DNA of 64,000 bases. It comes from Fasciola hepatica (Eukaryota > Platyhelminthes > Trematoda > Plagiorchiida > Fasciolidae). A model generated the notes under the pieces. That model saw only the letters and a program-made list of their open reading frames with translations. It did not search any database and had not been told where the DNA came from. Position 1 is the first letter of the stretch. The number at the start of each line of letters is the position of its first letter. Where the stretch lies: assembly GCA_948099385.1 (NCBI GenBank), contig CANUEZ040000002.1, forward strand, positions 372,001 to 436,000. Reading direction: 5' to 3'. A program made the translations under genes and the position numbers. This document shows, one piece after another, positions 45,720 through 57,260 of the stretch.

Positions 45720-46790
45720 ATCCAAAGAAGTCAAAGTACCAAACGGAAATCAAGAGGAGAAGGAGAGAGTCCGAATGCAACTTCGCCACTGGACGCGACA
45801 CCAAGCCATTTAACTTAATGTCTCCAACCATCACGTGGACCCCAACCTAGAAGTCTAACACGTCCTACGTGACCAAGTCCACTGGTCTAGGTTTTCATAC
45901 CTTCTTGCCGTGTCATAGACTGACTACCTCGACTTACCTTCCAATCACCACTTGCCTCAGAGAACAGCGTACGATGAGGAAGTCTATCGGCGAGTTTGCG
46001 TAACACATGTTCCAGCCACCTTAACCTGTTTAGATTCAGCACTTGATCCAGGGACTGACCTCTGGTTCCAAACACCTTACGCCTAACCTCAATATTTCAG
46101 ATACGGTGTTCCCACCATACTTGGGCAATGCTACGGAGATATCGGCGCTCGAACACCAACAGTCTTCGCCTATCTTCTACCTTCAGCGGCCATGTTTCTG
46201 AGCCGTATAAAAGAACAGACCAAACGACCGCATTATACACTCGACCCTTGACAGACAGTCGGATGTCACGCCGGCGCCACAGATGACTGAGGATGGCGGA
46301 AGCCAAATTTGCCTTTTGAATATGCGATGACACTTCATCTAATATTTGCCCACCTGGCGAGATGTAACTGCCCAGGTAATAAAATTTATGCACTTCAACT
46401 AGAGCTTCCCCTGCCAACACAAGGTTTGGTCTTGAGCCAACCCAGTCCTGTAGCAGCATTTTACACATCGCATCCCAAACATTGCAATCTCGTTCTTTAG
46501 GCTGTTTTACAGAGTTTGCAACTTTCCTGGATCTTCACTCAGAAGAACAAAGTTGTCCGCGTATTCCAAGTCAGACAGTTTACTGCCTGAACAAAGATCG
46601 ACGCCGCTATTCTCACACGAGGTTAGGGCTATCTCAAGAATCAGTTCAGTCACAAAATTGCAGAGGAAGAGCGAAACAGGGCAGCCCTGACGAACACCAT
46701 TTTCCGTGGCGAGCTCGGGTGAAAGATCGCTGTAAGCACGAACTCGGCTTCAGCTGCGTAGGTCACAAGGCTCCGGCGGTACGCACCTAG
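45720..46790 (-). mobile_element. RTE-like element E, truncated
   Basis: The minus strand carries the second half of an RTE reverse transcriptase and its thumb, then a 3' UTR related to the plus-strand fragment at 33.4-33.8 kb. The 5' part stops near 46,790. Confidence 0.85.
45887..46770 (-). pseudogene. Reverse transcriptase fragment of element E, catalytic Asp lost
   Basis: Reading leftward: ENGVRQGCPVSLFLCNFVTE near 46,640-46,700; SGSKLSDLEYADNFVLLSED near 46,540-46,600, where the YADD box has become YADN (about 46,551); then GMRCVKC with a break; 46,097-46,468 with LLQDWVGSRPNLVLAGEA, ILSHLWRRRDIRLSVKGRVY and VLLYGSETWPLKVEDRRR; and 45,887-46,075 with VFGTRGQSLDQVLNLNRLRW in line with the RTE thumb. 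Loss of the second catalytic Asp and frame breaks make it inactive. Confidence 0.85.
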
Positions 46791-47524
46791 AACTCTTCAT
46801 GATACCTTAAAGCAAATGTTACCAGCTGTGGTCAGCGATGACGTCGCAGTGAAATGCTGTTGACTGGGTGGAAGCTAGAGGATAGCCGTTTGTGATCACA
46901 GACTGAATAAAGCAGTCAGAGGTAAGTTCGTTTAGTGAATGTCTCGCTGCGTACCAGATGCCATCAGATTCGGTCCGTCTTTTGCCGAACCAACCGTAAA
47001 CATCGAGAAGCACATCAGAAATTGGTTCCACCAAGCTCGTGATAATGGAGCAGGTAGCAGGTATAATAGGTAGGTAAAGCGATACAGCGTAGTCTCAATT
47101 TACATTATGTTTAAGAGCAACATGTTTACCATGAGACTAACATTTGAGATACATTTAACAGTTCGTCAACTACCTCCAGGTTCTGCGTTCCTGCCGTGCG
47201 CCATTTTCGTTATCCGTTTTAAAGATGTAAGTGTGAAACGGTAGCAGTTAAATGCAAACGTATGTTACTTGGTATACACCGGCAGGCGGTTTTACCACCG
47301 AACACCAAAATAGATACATCCCTTTTGTTCAGCTCGCAAGCAGCGTTGAAAAGTGCCAGACTGATGACTTGGTACATAACGTTTAGGTGATCTACTGGTC
47401 GTTCTTCAATTAAAGTTTACTTCTTTACTTTCATTTCTACAGTTACCGCGATCACAAACAATCGGATTCAAGGTTCAACGACAATAGACTTTGGAGGATT
47501 ATTGCAAAATCGTACATTCTTTCC
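46791..47524. other. No recognised gene; one small open frame
   Basis: A 71-codon minus-strand frame (46,819-47,034; SDVLLDVYGWFGKRRTESDG) looks balanced but shows no known domain. Confidence 0.25.
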
Positions 47525-47653
47525 TTCCCCCTCCCGTGTAGGTCCACTCCCTGTTCATACTTTCTAATTCTGCGTGCAGCATGGTGAGAGAGGCAGTGGT
47601 CAGTGAGGCTTGCCCCGCTGTTGAATTCTATACGATGATGATGATGATGACTT
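47525..47653 (+). mobile_element. RTE-like 3' end, plus strand, very short
   Basis: The stretch TGTAGGTCCACTCCCTGTTC through GTGGTCAGTGAGGCTTGCCC, ending in CTATACGATGATGATGATGA, matches the 3' ends of D and D' (which read the same on the minus strand at 30.7-30.85 and 41.46-41.6 kb). It is an extreme 5' truncation of about 130 bp, lying opposite to the other copies. Confidence 0.85.
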
Positions 47654-48330
47654 GAAACACATGTAGTAACTGTAAATAAAGTTTTCGTTTAAAAAAAATC
47701 ACCTTTGATTTCTACTTTGGAGTTCGATAGAAACTCGTTTGTGTTGGATGCGTACGTAAACCCCCAAATTAGGGATGAACACTGCAGTACTATTCCATGG
47801 GGAAGCAGTTAGAAGTGGTTTCGTGCACCTTATTATGTAGGTCGGGGTTAGTCCCAAATTTCGCTATGTGGCTACCCTAGGTTTGGCCCAAGTTTGCCCC
47901 ATCGCTTGGGGCTTGTCCCATGGGGCAACCTTGGGGCACCGGGCGCTCGATCGGATTGTTATTTTAAACCGCACCCCAACAAGACTTACGATTGCAGGTT
48001 ACCAGTTTTTTCCAGTTGTTAAACGTAGAGAGAGCGAGCTTTTCAGAGCCAAACATCCACATCTTGTCTTTCATGGTACACTGCTCTCTTCCCGTGCGTA
48101 CTCCCAAACAGCGGTCACCCCGTCGGTGCGAACGTATTTTCCCGGTCCCGACTGATTTTACCTCTGAAACCCTCCTAGAGCGAACACGGCCATCAGATCA
48201 CGCCTAAATACCGGTCGAAGACGCCACTTGTTCCTCAACAGCTTCTGATTAGTGAGCTTGATGTTTAGGGTGCAAACGTTTTGTGACCAGTTGAAGTGAC
48301 ATCGTCAGTGCACAGGAAGAGATTCCCGTA
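47654..48330. other. No recognised gene; small hairpin
   Basis: A perfect 9-bp inverted repeat (TTGCCCCAT at 47,894-47,902, ATGGGGCAA at 47,920-47,928) sits in a C/G-run-rich stretch. No coding gene is recognised. Confidence 0.4.
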
Positions 48331-48331
48331 T

Positions 48332-48422
<91 letters not shown>
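48331..48422. repeat. (TC)n(AT)n compound microsatellite
   Basis: About 17 bp of TC repeats pass into 75 bp of perfect AT repeats. Confidence 0.97.
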
Positions 48423-48425
<3 letters not shown>

Positions 48426-50653
48426 ATTGCCCGTTTCCTAGTCTGTCTACCCGTTAATCATCCTTTCGATCGAAACCACTAACTTGCCACCTAATAAAAG
48501 ACTGAAAATCAGTAAGTCTATTATGAAAATGATATACTGAACATCTGTATAAATTCGCAGTCCGATGCTTGCTTCATTCCGAGTTGTCGGGAGGTGTTGG
48601 TCGTTGTTGTGTTATGCGGTCACCGAATCTGAAATATTAAGATGCATGAAGGTGAGACGGTCGCCTTTAGGAAAACGTTGGGCAGCCAAAAGTGCTTGCG
48701 TACAAATTTCGAAGAAAGGTCAATTGAGAACTGTTTTCAACAAGACGGAGGAATATCTGGTAACCTGTGTACCAAGTCGGCTGTGTTCTATGGAATAGGA
48801 AAATATGGAGAAATTGGGAAAAAGCACGTTGGGCAACGTGGATGTCTATTCCTCGAAAAGTAAGATTGTTATGTATAACTTCGTATATACTATGAACTAA
48901 ATCCGAGGAACACTTAGAGTTGCGATTTGTAATGATTTGCCGCTAATCCTCAGAATACACTAAGAGGCGCTGTTTGCCTCAAGTGAATAAAAAAGTTCCA
49001 ATAGGAAAAGCAGCGTGGGATTTATTTCGAAGATAACGATAATTTAAGTACCTGCGTTCTCGTCCTGCATCGCCGTGATTTTTAGCGTTGATAAGCTAAG
49101 GTTTATATTCTTTACTGGCAGACATCGTATCTTCTGCAAACATTGTTATGGAACGAACAGCGTCTAGGGTTTAGTCAAAGAACACGAATTTCATTGACTT
49201 ACCCTTGAGCCTGTTCTGGAACGGCTTTTTGTTGCGCACTTCAAAACCAACAGCAGTCTAATACCACTTCGTCGCCAATGGACGCCATCAGTTGTCACAC
49301 TCGAAGACAAATACGTAATCTAGGAAACTGAAGGTGGAAGATACAAATTTGTGATAGTATGCAAGATTGGAATAGCGGAGTTATCGAAAAGCGACCAGCA
49401 TTTACAGGTATTTTATGAATGGATGCAGAAAGTTTATTGAATAGTGTGCCATCCACGGAAAATATGTACAGATGGTTTGATGGCAAAACGTGTGGAAAAA
49501 TTGTCCGAAACGTTAAAACAATAAAAATGTGCAATATCGATCAACTTACAATTTTTGCGGGGCGTTCGTTGATAATGGCAATTTGATTCAGCTGCACAGC
49601 GGAGTAAAAACTACATACAGAACACAGGATGAATATGTAAGGCACAAACGGGAATTAAAATATCATTCAGAGCAACATTATCTTCCTTTTTGGCACACGT
49701 TGCTCACCTCGTGAATTTTTCGGCATAATTATTCCACCAGTCTTGCGGGTCCCTTGATGAACGACTTGAGTTTTCTCTTATGTTTCCTTGGGGGAATCGA
49801 TAGCTCCATCTTCCCACATAACCGTGGTGTATGAGACTTTGTTCTTGGGTCACGTGAAATGCCTGACATGGTAGCTTAGAACGTACAGCACGTCATGACG
49901 TTGTCTCGTAGCTAGCATATAGGTGATGAAGACGTCGGACAAGGACTGCAAAAGAGCATTCACGTTGGTGTCGGCACACAGTTATTCCAAGCGATATCTC
50001 TTGACTGGCTGAAAAAAATGAAAATAATTCACAGATATACTGACCTGTGTGGATGGTCGAATTTGATATGCGGATAGTGGGTAGGTCCCCGCTTAAAAAT
50101 CCCGGACTTCTACTATGCTGCTGGCCTCAACTCTTGTGGCACTAATTCAACAGATTAGACACCAGAAGTAGCCATGTCTATGATGCATTAGGATTGAAGA
50201 AATACTTGACAATATTCGGTTTTTCTTAGCCTACCTATCAGCACACGAACGCCCCCACAATGTGAATTTGCGACAAATGTGCTGTTTGGGACCCCAAAAG
50301 ATTACTAATTATAGAAACTGGCACTTTTGACCCGATTTTAATAACTTGACCTTTTACCACTTGATCCTGCGCCATTAAAAGTCCGTGAGCCCCTCGGTTG
50401 TAACAAGTGTCAAATGTTGCACTTGGTACATATGCTTAACCATCGTAGACCCTTCAGATAGTTCACCGAGAACCAATGGAACCATTTAACAAAAAGTGTC
50501 TGTGGACACTCAGAAATTCCGCGTTTGCTGTATGTTGCTGTGCTTTCTGAGTTGTGATAACTATTGATATAAGCTGTAGTGACGATTGCAAGTGCACTTT
50601 TGGCTTGTGACATCATAGCTGGCAGTAGTACCCGCAGACGCCCATAAATCATA
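48423..50653. other. No recognised gene
   Basis: Over 2.2 kb of DNA without a recognised gene or repeat. The right end may be the 5' flank of the Tigger/pogo relic, but no terminal inverted repeat was identified. Confidence 0.35.
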
Positions 50654-51280
50654 ATGAGACGGTCAACGAGAAAGGCATTCTTGACCCTTGGTCATAAAGT
50701 CAAGGTTATTGGCTTATATAACAATGCAGTTTTCGTGCAGTGGATCGCGTACCGGTTCAGTGTAGGAAGAACGCAAGTCCACATGATTTTAACAATGAGG
50801 CCAGCATCAAAAATAGTTGAGATCAAGTCAATGAAGAATTTCACACGTCTTTGTTGCTTCAATGATGTTAACAACGCCGTGTACGAATGGTTTCACACTG
50901 CTCTTCTGAACTATCTGCCAACAACTGGAATGTTGGTACAAGAAAAAGCAACGGAGATGGCTCGTATTATGGGGCGTTGTGATTTTCGCGCGAGCAGTGG
51001 TTGGTTTTACAAATTCCAGCAACGCAATAATATTAGTTCAAGGCAACTGAGTGCTGAGACCTCAGAAATTTCAGGTGAAAAACTTTCGAAATGGCGGAAA
51101 CGCGTTCCTGCGTTGTGCAAAGATCATGGTTCAAAGAACATCCTTCACTGTGGTGAAGCCGGTCTTTGTTTTAGGGCCGCCCCAGCAGGCAGCTCGGTTG
51201 TGAAAGGTGGTTTGTGCAGCGGTATTCCAAATTGCAAGGGAGGAGACAACAATGCAGGACGCAAATCAAATAAATTGTGA
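50654..51280 (+). pseudogene. Tigger/pogo-type transposase, N-terminal half, decayed
   Basis: The 208-codon frame starts MRRSTRKAFLTLGHKVKVI, the pipsqueak-type helix-turn-helix of pogo/CENP-B-like transposases (YRFSVGRTQV as recognition helix). It is followed by the CENP-B-type DNA-binding domain: NAVYEWFHTALLN, then GMLVQEKATEMARIMG, then SSGWFYKFQQRNNISSRQLS. The DDE core begins with ILHCGEAGLCFRAAP, where the family pattern is N-x-DE-T/S-GL-F-R, so the first catalytic Asp is now Gly (51,152-51,154). The frame ends at 51,280 soon after, and the rest of the DDE domain is not readable. It cannot cut DNA. Confidence 0.82.
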
Positions 51281-52439
51281 CTGAAAGTTTGTTTCATGTT
51301 TTACTTCAAACGTGGGAAGTACCACTAATCTCATTTGAATCTGTCAGAAGTTTGCTGGGTGCTGACAACTTATCTTCGTGTTTTACCCATATTTTGTATT
51401 GTTTTCCGAATGTCCCCCGCAAGAGTGAACACCTACGTTGGAGCGAACATATATTGTCGGTCTTGACAATGTTCGCTCTAGGGTGGTGGTGGTGGTGGGG
51501 GCACTGTATCAGGTACCGCAGCCTTACGTGAGCTGAAAACTTATGGAAGGCGAGAGTAAGTCCGTGGCCTAAGCGTCCATCCGGAACATGCAGTGCGAGG
51601 AAAAGGTTGGTCACAGTGCCAGTTAGCTATCGCTTTACATCTTCATCCCGGACTAGCCATACCTCTTCCGTATCATCAGTTTGACCACAGTGAGAGCCTT
51701 GATCACGAAAATAATCATAAGGCTGTTTCGGTAATGGAAGTTCGCACAACTCTTCTACGTGGTAAACGCATCGTATTCTGTGGTGGGTCGGTGCAGAAGT
51801 TTGAGTTTGTATATGGGAAATTCAGGCTCATTCAACTGTCCGTGCGAATTGAGGCTCATCCGAGGCTTGCCACCGGAGTATTTTAATATCTGATTTGGCT
51901 AAGATTGGTTAGAATATCTTTGGCGGATATTTCTGGTGATGAAATAAAACTAACTCGTTCCTGTTACTCACCCTTCGTCGAATGGCCATTTTCGGGCAGA
52001 GAATAATGGTATTGCACTTGATTGTATTCAGTAGTCAAGACTTGGGTTGGCAAAATCAGTGAACGTTCTCCAGAGAATTAGATTTTGGAACTTTTTTCCT
52101 TAGTACTTGTTGACGGACGAGTCAGTGTTAACCTGGCTATCCGTGAATGTGGCTATCGGTAACGTTTTTATCATAATGTTCCGTTCGGCCTTAGTGTGTT
52201 AAAGAACCTTGTGCATTTAGCACGAATCTGTGGCGTGAGTTGTATAGAAACTTGAACCGTGTCTAAGGCGGTTGTTTGTGGTAAGGACTGGTTTCACCTC
52301 CATACCACCAGCGTTCAGTTCAGTCCAGTTCAAATAACTAAATCATACGATGGATGCGACTACTCTGGTCGTTGTCTACCATTCAGAAAAAATGGGGAAA
52401 ACAAGAATATGAAAACAGTAAGAGGAGAACTACCATTGA
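51281..52439. other. No recognised gene; degenerate DNA after the transposase relic
   Basis: A TGG/TGG-rich stretch at 51,481-51,499 is a short trinucleotide repeat. A 97-codon frame at 51,593-51,886 has no known domain. It may include unrecognisable DDE remains. Confidence 0.3.
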
Positions 52440-53010
52440 TACCATCAAGTCGATGAAGGGAGTTCGTGAGTACAAGTGCGCCACTGATAGTGACACCTGG
52501 CCATATCTTCCAATGTATTCAACCTTTGAGTGAGGGAATCTCTTGGGTTCCACCCAAGAAACCTGAATCGCTCTACGTGACCAAGTTCACTGAGTAGGCT
52601 TTTCATGCTTTCCTTCCATGCCACGGACTGACCACCCTTACCGTTTTTCAGTCTCAGCCTGTGTCACTAAAAGGCGCGCCCCGAGGAATCTTATTTAGGG
52701 TTATGTGCAACACGTGTCCTGAAAACCTAAGCCTGGTGAACTTGAGTGTTTCATCTAATAACTTGGCCTTTGCATCTTAGACTCTTCACCGGACCTCAGC
52801 ACTACTGATACTGTTTTTCAACCAGATTTTAGAAATGTCACGAAGAAATCGGTGTTTCAATGCCGACAATCTTCGTATATCCTCCGCCTGCAGTGGCCAA
52901 ATTTCTGAATCATGCCGAAGAACTGGCCTGACTGCTGCAACATATTCTCAGCCGTTGGTAGATAAACTGATTATCACTAACGTACGTTTTGAACTTGTCT
53001 ATGGTTTATC
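52440..53010 (-). mobile_element. RTE-like 3' fragment, minus strand, heavily decayed
   Basis: On the minus strand the order is the RTE thumb: SEIWPLQAEDIRRLSALKHR near 52,840-52,910, FLRDISKIWLKNSISSAEVR, LLDETLKFTRLRFSGHVLH and later the VVSPWHGRKA region. Stops are frequent. The 3' UTR stretch is similar to that of element E. No RT palm remains. Confidence 0.7.
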
Positions 53011-56000
53011 AGCGCAGCTGAATCATTAACCCAACTGTAGAGCATTATTATTGTTCTTCGCAGAACCCATGTTAGTGATGTGGTTATAAGGTAATCGCTT
53101 CGTCAGGTTAGTGCCACAGCAGCCCGCAGGCGCTGATACAAGTGTGAGCCGAATCAGTACGTGCTGCTGCTGACAAGCAACTGTGAGCAATGTTTGCACT
53201 CGGTTTATTTGGCTGGTTCTCGCACTCCTGTAAAGTAACTACGGTCCTGCGACAGTTTGATTCTAGACAAGCCAAATAGCATGTGCACCCCGCTTGCTCT
53301 CTTACACATCCGGACTGTTTTTTGAAGTTTATTTGCCTACTTGACAACACTACAGTAGCCACTTTTACATTCAAGTTTTATCGGTGATTGTACGGTCTTT
53401 ACAACACGGTAATGTGATACGTAGTCTGTCATTGTGTCTGGGTGACAGAACAAAATATCCCCGCACTAACCGACGAACTAATTTTGAAAAATCACCTTGA
53501 TTATAAAAATGAACTCTTCGTCCATTCATACTTCTCACTATTCATATGAGTTTAGATTGATGAACCTAATGTTGAGTGTTCAAGTATAAGGATGATTCGG
53601 CAGGTGAGTGCCGGGTACGCGTACTTGACGAGCGGCAGCGACCGCGAAACCGGTCCTATGCTTTTGGGGAAATTTCGTCTCATCATTCAGATACTAATTC
53701 TATCGAAAATCGAAACTTGGGATCATGTGCGCTCGTCCTGAAGGCTGTCCTTGTCTAACGGACGAAATAAATTTCGAAGAATCATCTAGTGATTCTAAAA
53801 ATGAACTCGTCGTCCATGCGCTTTCCTCAAGATAGCTTTAGAGAGTTTTAAGTGAGACTTGAAACCTACCTTGTAAAACAGGAACCCACACGTTACTAAT
53901 AAGACTAATGAGACTGGTATTCCACGTTTCACTTCATACCGACGTCATACGGTGAAACCTCCATCAATCGCCATGGGTTCGATTGGAATGAAGTCGTTCA
54001 TCAAAAAAGTCTGATGTCTTCAACTCAGGGTATCTGTTGTGAAATTATCAGAAGAAAGTATAGCATATCTTTTGCTAGTTGAATTTCCATTGCTTATAGT
54101 ATGCTCAAAATCAAATTTTGCGTTCCAGCATTCAGTAGTTGTGACGCGAGATTTTGTATTCAAGGTGACCTTTTTCTAAAGAGGTCATAATCGTTTCCCG
54201 TTGACTCATACGCCCTTGCGGATCCCCTCAGTTATTGGGGCAATGTGTCTGCTTATTTCAATCTGGATATATTGTTTCAACACACCATATCGTTTCAATC
54301 GGATTCAGGAGAGGTAGGTGCGGTGCGAGTTTCAGGATGTTTAATCTCGCTTGCGACTATTCTTGGATGACGGCGTATTATCACCGACAGTGACAAACGA
54401 CTTTTGCATGTCTTCTGAAAGACGACGCATAAGAGCTCTAAGCCACTGATAGCAAGTTACAGCTCAGTTCAACTAGGCTATCGGTATTTATTACGCCTAT
54501 CATTTACCCGGCTAATTACCACTGATATTTAGTCCCTCGTTCTTCTTGATGCTCTCTACCAAAGTTTTGAGACCAGTGAAGATTGAAATTAACCTCGTCA
54601 ATCCATATAATCTAGTGCTTCAGATTCTTGTACCATTTTAACTGTTCCGCATACCTATATCAACGGATTCGTTCTGTAATTAGTCTATTCTTACGGATAT
54701 TTGGTGAAATTTATTGAACATTATCAACTTCCCATTTCGGTAATTGCTGATAGTTTAACGAAAAAATTCATACCATACCCCGTCGCCAACAATGTTACTA
54801 ACCCCGATCGAATATCGTGCGACCAACAATACACAATTCCAGGATATGTATATTGTGACCTCAAAACACGTTTTCGGATACAAACAATTGTTTTCCATGT
54901 TCCACTCTCCAACCTTTATGAACCATATGGGAAATCGTTATGGTGAGAAGGTCAAGGGTCATTAGGATTGGACACTATTTATGAGAGGGTATTGGGGCTA
55001 GATCGACATGTCACTCTGCACGACTAGGTTGTGACAATCACAGGTTTCAGATCTGAGTCATTGGGGTGAGTATGATCCACTTGCCACCAGGGTAATTGGA
55101 GGGCTTGGACGGATGTTTCCTGGGTGCACAGGGCAGGTGCGAAAAGACGGAAGCTAATTGCATCTGCGGTGGCCAGTGTGTGTAAAGGTATATGTTTGTG
55201 CGGATTGGGAAGCACTTGACGAACAGTGCCCGGTCCGAATAACTCGACCCTTTCGACACAACCATTTCTCTGAAAACATGTTCTGAATACAAACTTCTCA
55301 GTCACGCTGAACAACTGGCAACTCGGCCCGGAAGAGATCGACTTACACAAGGAAAAACGCGGAAGACAAGACGTTCAGCTTACCTGTATATTTGGTACTG
55401 GACTAAAGGTGAATGTACAAGGGTGCTCCGCTGGTTATAAAGAAACTCGTGACCTTGTAAATCAAAACAACGCAGTACGCTGTAGCAGTGGCTTATTGTA
55501 CAGTTTTGTTCGAATGTCTAGTTGCGCGCAACTTGGATTTAAGGCAGATTTAAAACATCTCCGAAGGTAAGATTAACGAAAATCAACTGCAAGTTTGAAT
55601 TCCTCGCCAATGATTTGTCAGGAAAGGAATGTTTTCCTACAGTCACCACGGTCAATCAACAGGATCTGCTGATCCACACAGCCCCTCCACATACATTTTC
55701 ACTTGTCATCGGTAATGCAGATCATCCTTAATGGGTCAGGATAAGACCGAAAGATTTCGTCAGCAGGTGACGAGTGACTTCTGCCATGTTGGTCATGCGT
55801 CTGTGTTTGGAAAACGGTGCGATGAATGGCGTCATTTTGTCACGAAAGATTTAATTGAAGGTATAATTACTTCATTTAAAGTTTCGTCGCTCAGGAGTAT
55901 CTATCACTTTGATAATAAGACTGATTGCAAACGATGCTGGATTCAGCTCCCCAAGAAATTCCTGACGGAAATTTTCTGTTTTCGATATCCCATTTTTGGT

Positions 56001-56339
56001 CGCCGGGTAGGCCGAAAGTATTAACTTTGCTTTTCTGTTTAAAGGTTTTCGACCGCTACTGGCATATATGACGAATAGCCCACTGCAGCGTGTCCGATCG
56101 GAAACTTTGAGACACTGGTCTCCTGCTGGGATCTTATCAGACGTCAAATTCCAGATACCTCATAATTTAAGTGGAACTCAGATTCTGATTTGAAGTAGGA
56201 CTTTTGATACATTTCTGCCGGAACAGGATTACGAGAGACAATTGTTTTGTCTATTATCTGTGCACATGCTTCCACCCAAGTCTTTCTTCTCCAATGGAGT
56301 TTGACAAGATTTCCCTATGTATCCCGTTTATTTTCATCT
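53011..56339. other. No recognised gene; contains a diverged direct repeat
   Basis: About 3.3 kb without a recognised coding domain. A direct repeat of about 60 bp occurs at 53,468-53,528 and 53,756-53,822 (shared blocks TAAAAATGAACTC and TCGTCCAT, with GACGAA nearby), spaced 288 bp apart. Frames at 54,701-54,946, 55,024-55,350 and 55,731-56,024 show no known domain. Confidence 0.35.
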
Positions 56340-57260
56340 TTACCATGTAGGATATTTCGCGGCTTGCATTATCTGGTCTTCTAGGCGGTGGAGTTGAATT
56401 CCTCCCAGGGAACAGAGTTTTTACTTAGAACACGCGAATAATATCGTCTTTCTAAGTGATAACGCAAAGGCAATGCGACACATGCTAAACCGATTGGCCA
56501 TTGAAGAGTCCAGGCATGGTATGTGATTCGTCTCACCTAAGTGCAAAATAATTTTATAGGACTGACAGGACCTCATGCTCTCTCTCATCTGTGGTGAGCA
56601 GTTAGTTTCAATCAATAGCTCCAATCACATCGGGGGATACGCTGCAGCTGGAGGTGCTGTTGGGGAGATCAATTCACGAGTAGCGAAAGCCAAACTGGCT
56701 TTCGTGAACCTACCTTACTTATGACGCCGCCAAGGCATCCGTCTCTCACCGAAAGAGCGGGTCTACGGTGCTACAGTGCGCAGCGTTTTGCTCTGCGGTT
56801 GCGAATTATGGTCTCCACGCTGAGGATGCTCGGCGAATTTCGGTATTCGACCACCTTCTTCTTCGGAACATTATCGTGTTTGATAAGAACATCGTTTGAG
56901 AAGCGAGAGCTTCGTCGTTGTGAGTTGAATGTGGATAGCCTGTCCTGACAGAAATAATCGCTACACATCTCCGTTGGCTTTGATGCATTTTAGATATACC
57001 TGGTAATCGTGTACAATTCCGTGCGCTAATTGCGTTTCATGGTTATGAGTGAAAGAGGTGACCGGGATGTTAAACCACGACTTGATTTAGAGGTATGCAA
57101 AAGTTGACGTCAGCACTGGCCTGACCTAGTACGTCTCGTCTTCTTGGCTAGGGCCCAATGGCTGAGGGATTTCATTGGTTAGAGACGCTGACAGATATCG
57201 CTCAGAGCCGAGGCCAGTGACTTAAATGCTGTATGGCGTGCATAGGAAACTCTCGGGCCC
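56340..57260 (+). pseudogene. RTE-like reverse transcriptase fragment, catalytic box destroyed
   Basis: One plus-strand frame from about 56,350 reads SGLLGGGVEFLPGNRVF, then LEHANNIVFLSDNAKAMRHM, where the YADD box is now HANN (about 56,428-56,440). Then come EINSRVAKAKLAFVNLPYL, a TGA at 56,722-56,724 at a usual Trp site, RLSPKERVYGATVRSVLLCG and SPRAEDARRISVFDHLLLRN. After that the frame breaks, with thumb pieces ATHLRWL, DIPGNRVQFRALIAFHGYE and WLETLTDIAQSRGQ down to about 57,230. Both catalytic Asp are gone. It is the oldest-looking RTE copy here. Confidence 0.78.

Noticed and set aside
47894..47928. Hairpin as a terminator
   Set aside because: A short 9-bp stem in eukaryotic DNA without a linked gene; bacterial terminator logic does not apply.
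54250..54750. Suspected Tc1/mariner remains
   Set aside because: No catalytic or helix-turn-helix motif could be matched on either strand.
55024..55350. 108-codon minus-strand frame
   Set aside because: No domain, no splice partner, and a competing frame on the same strand is open over the same stretch.
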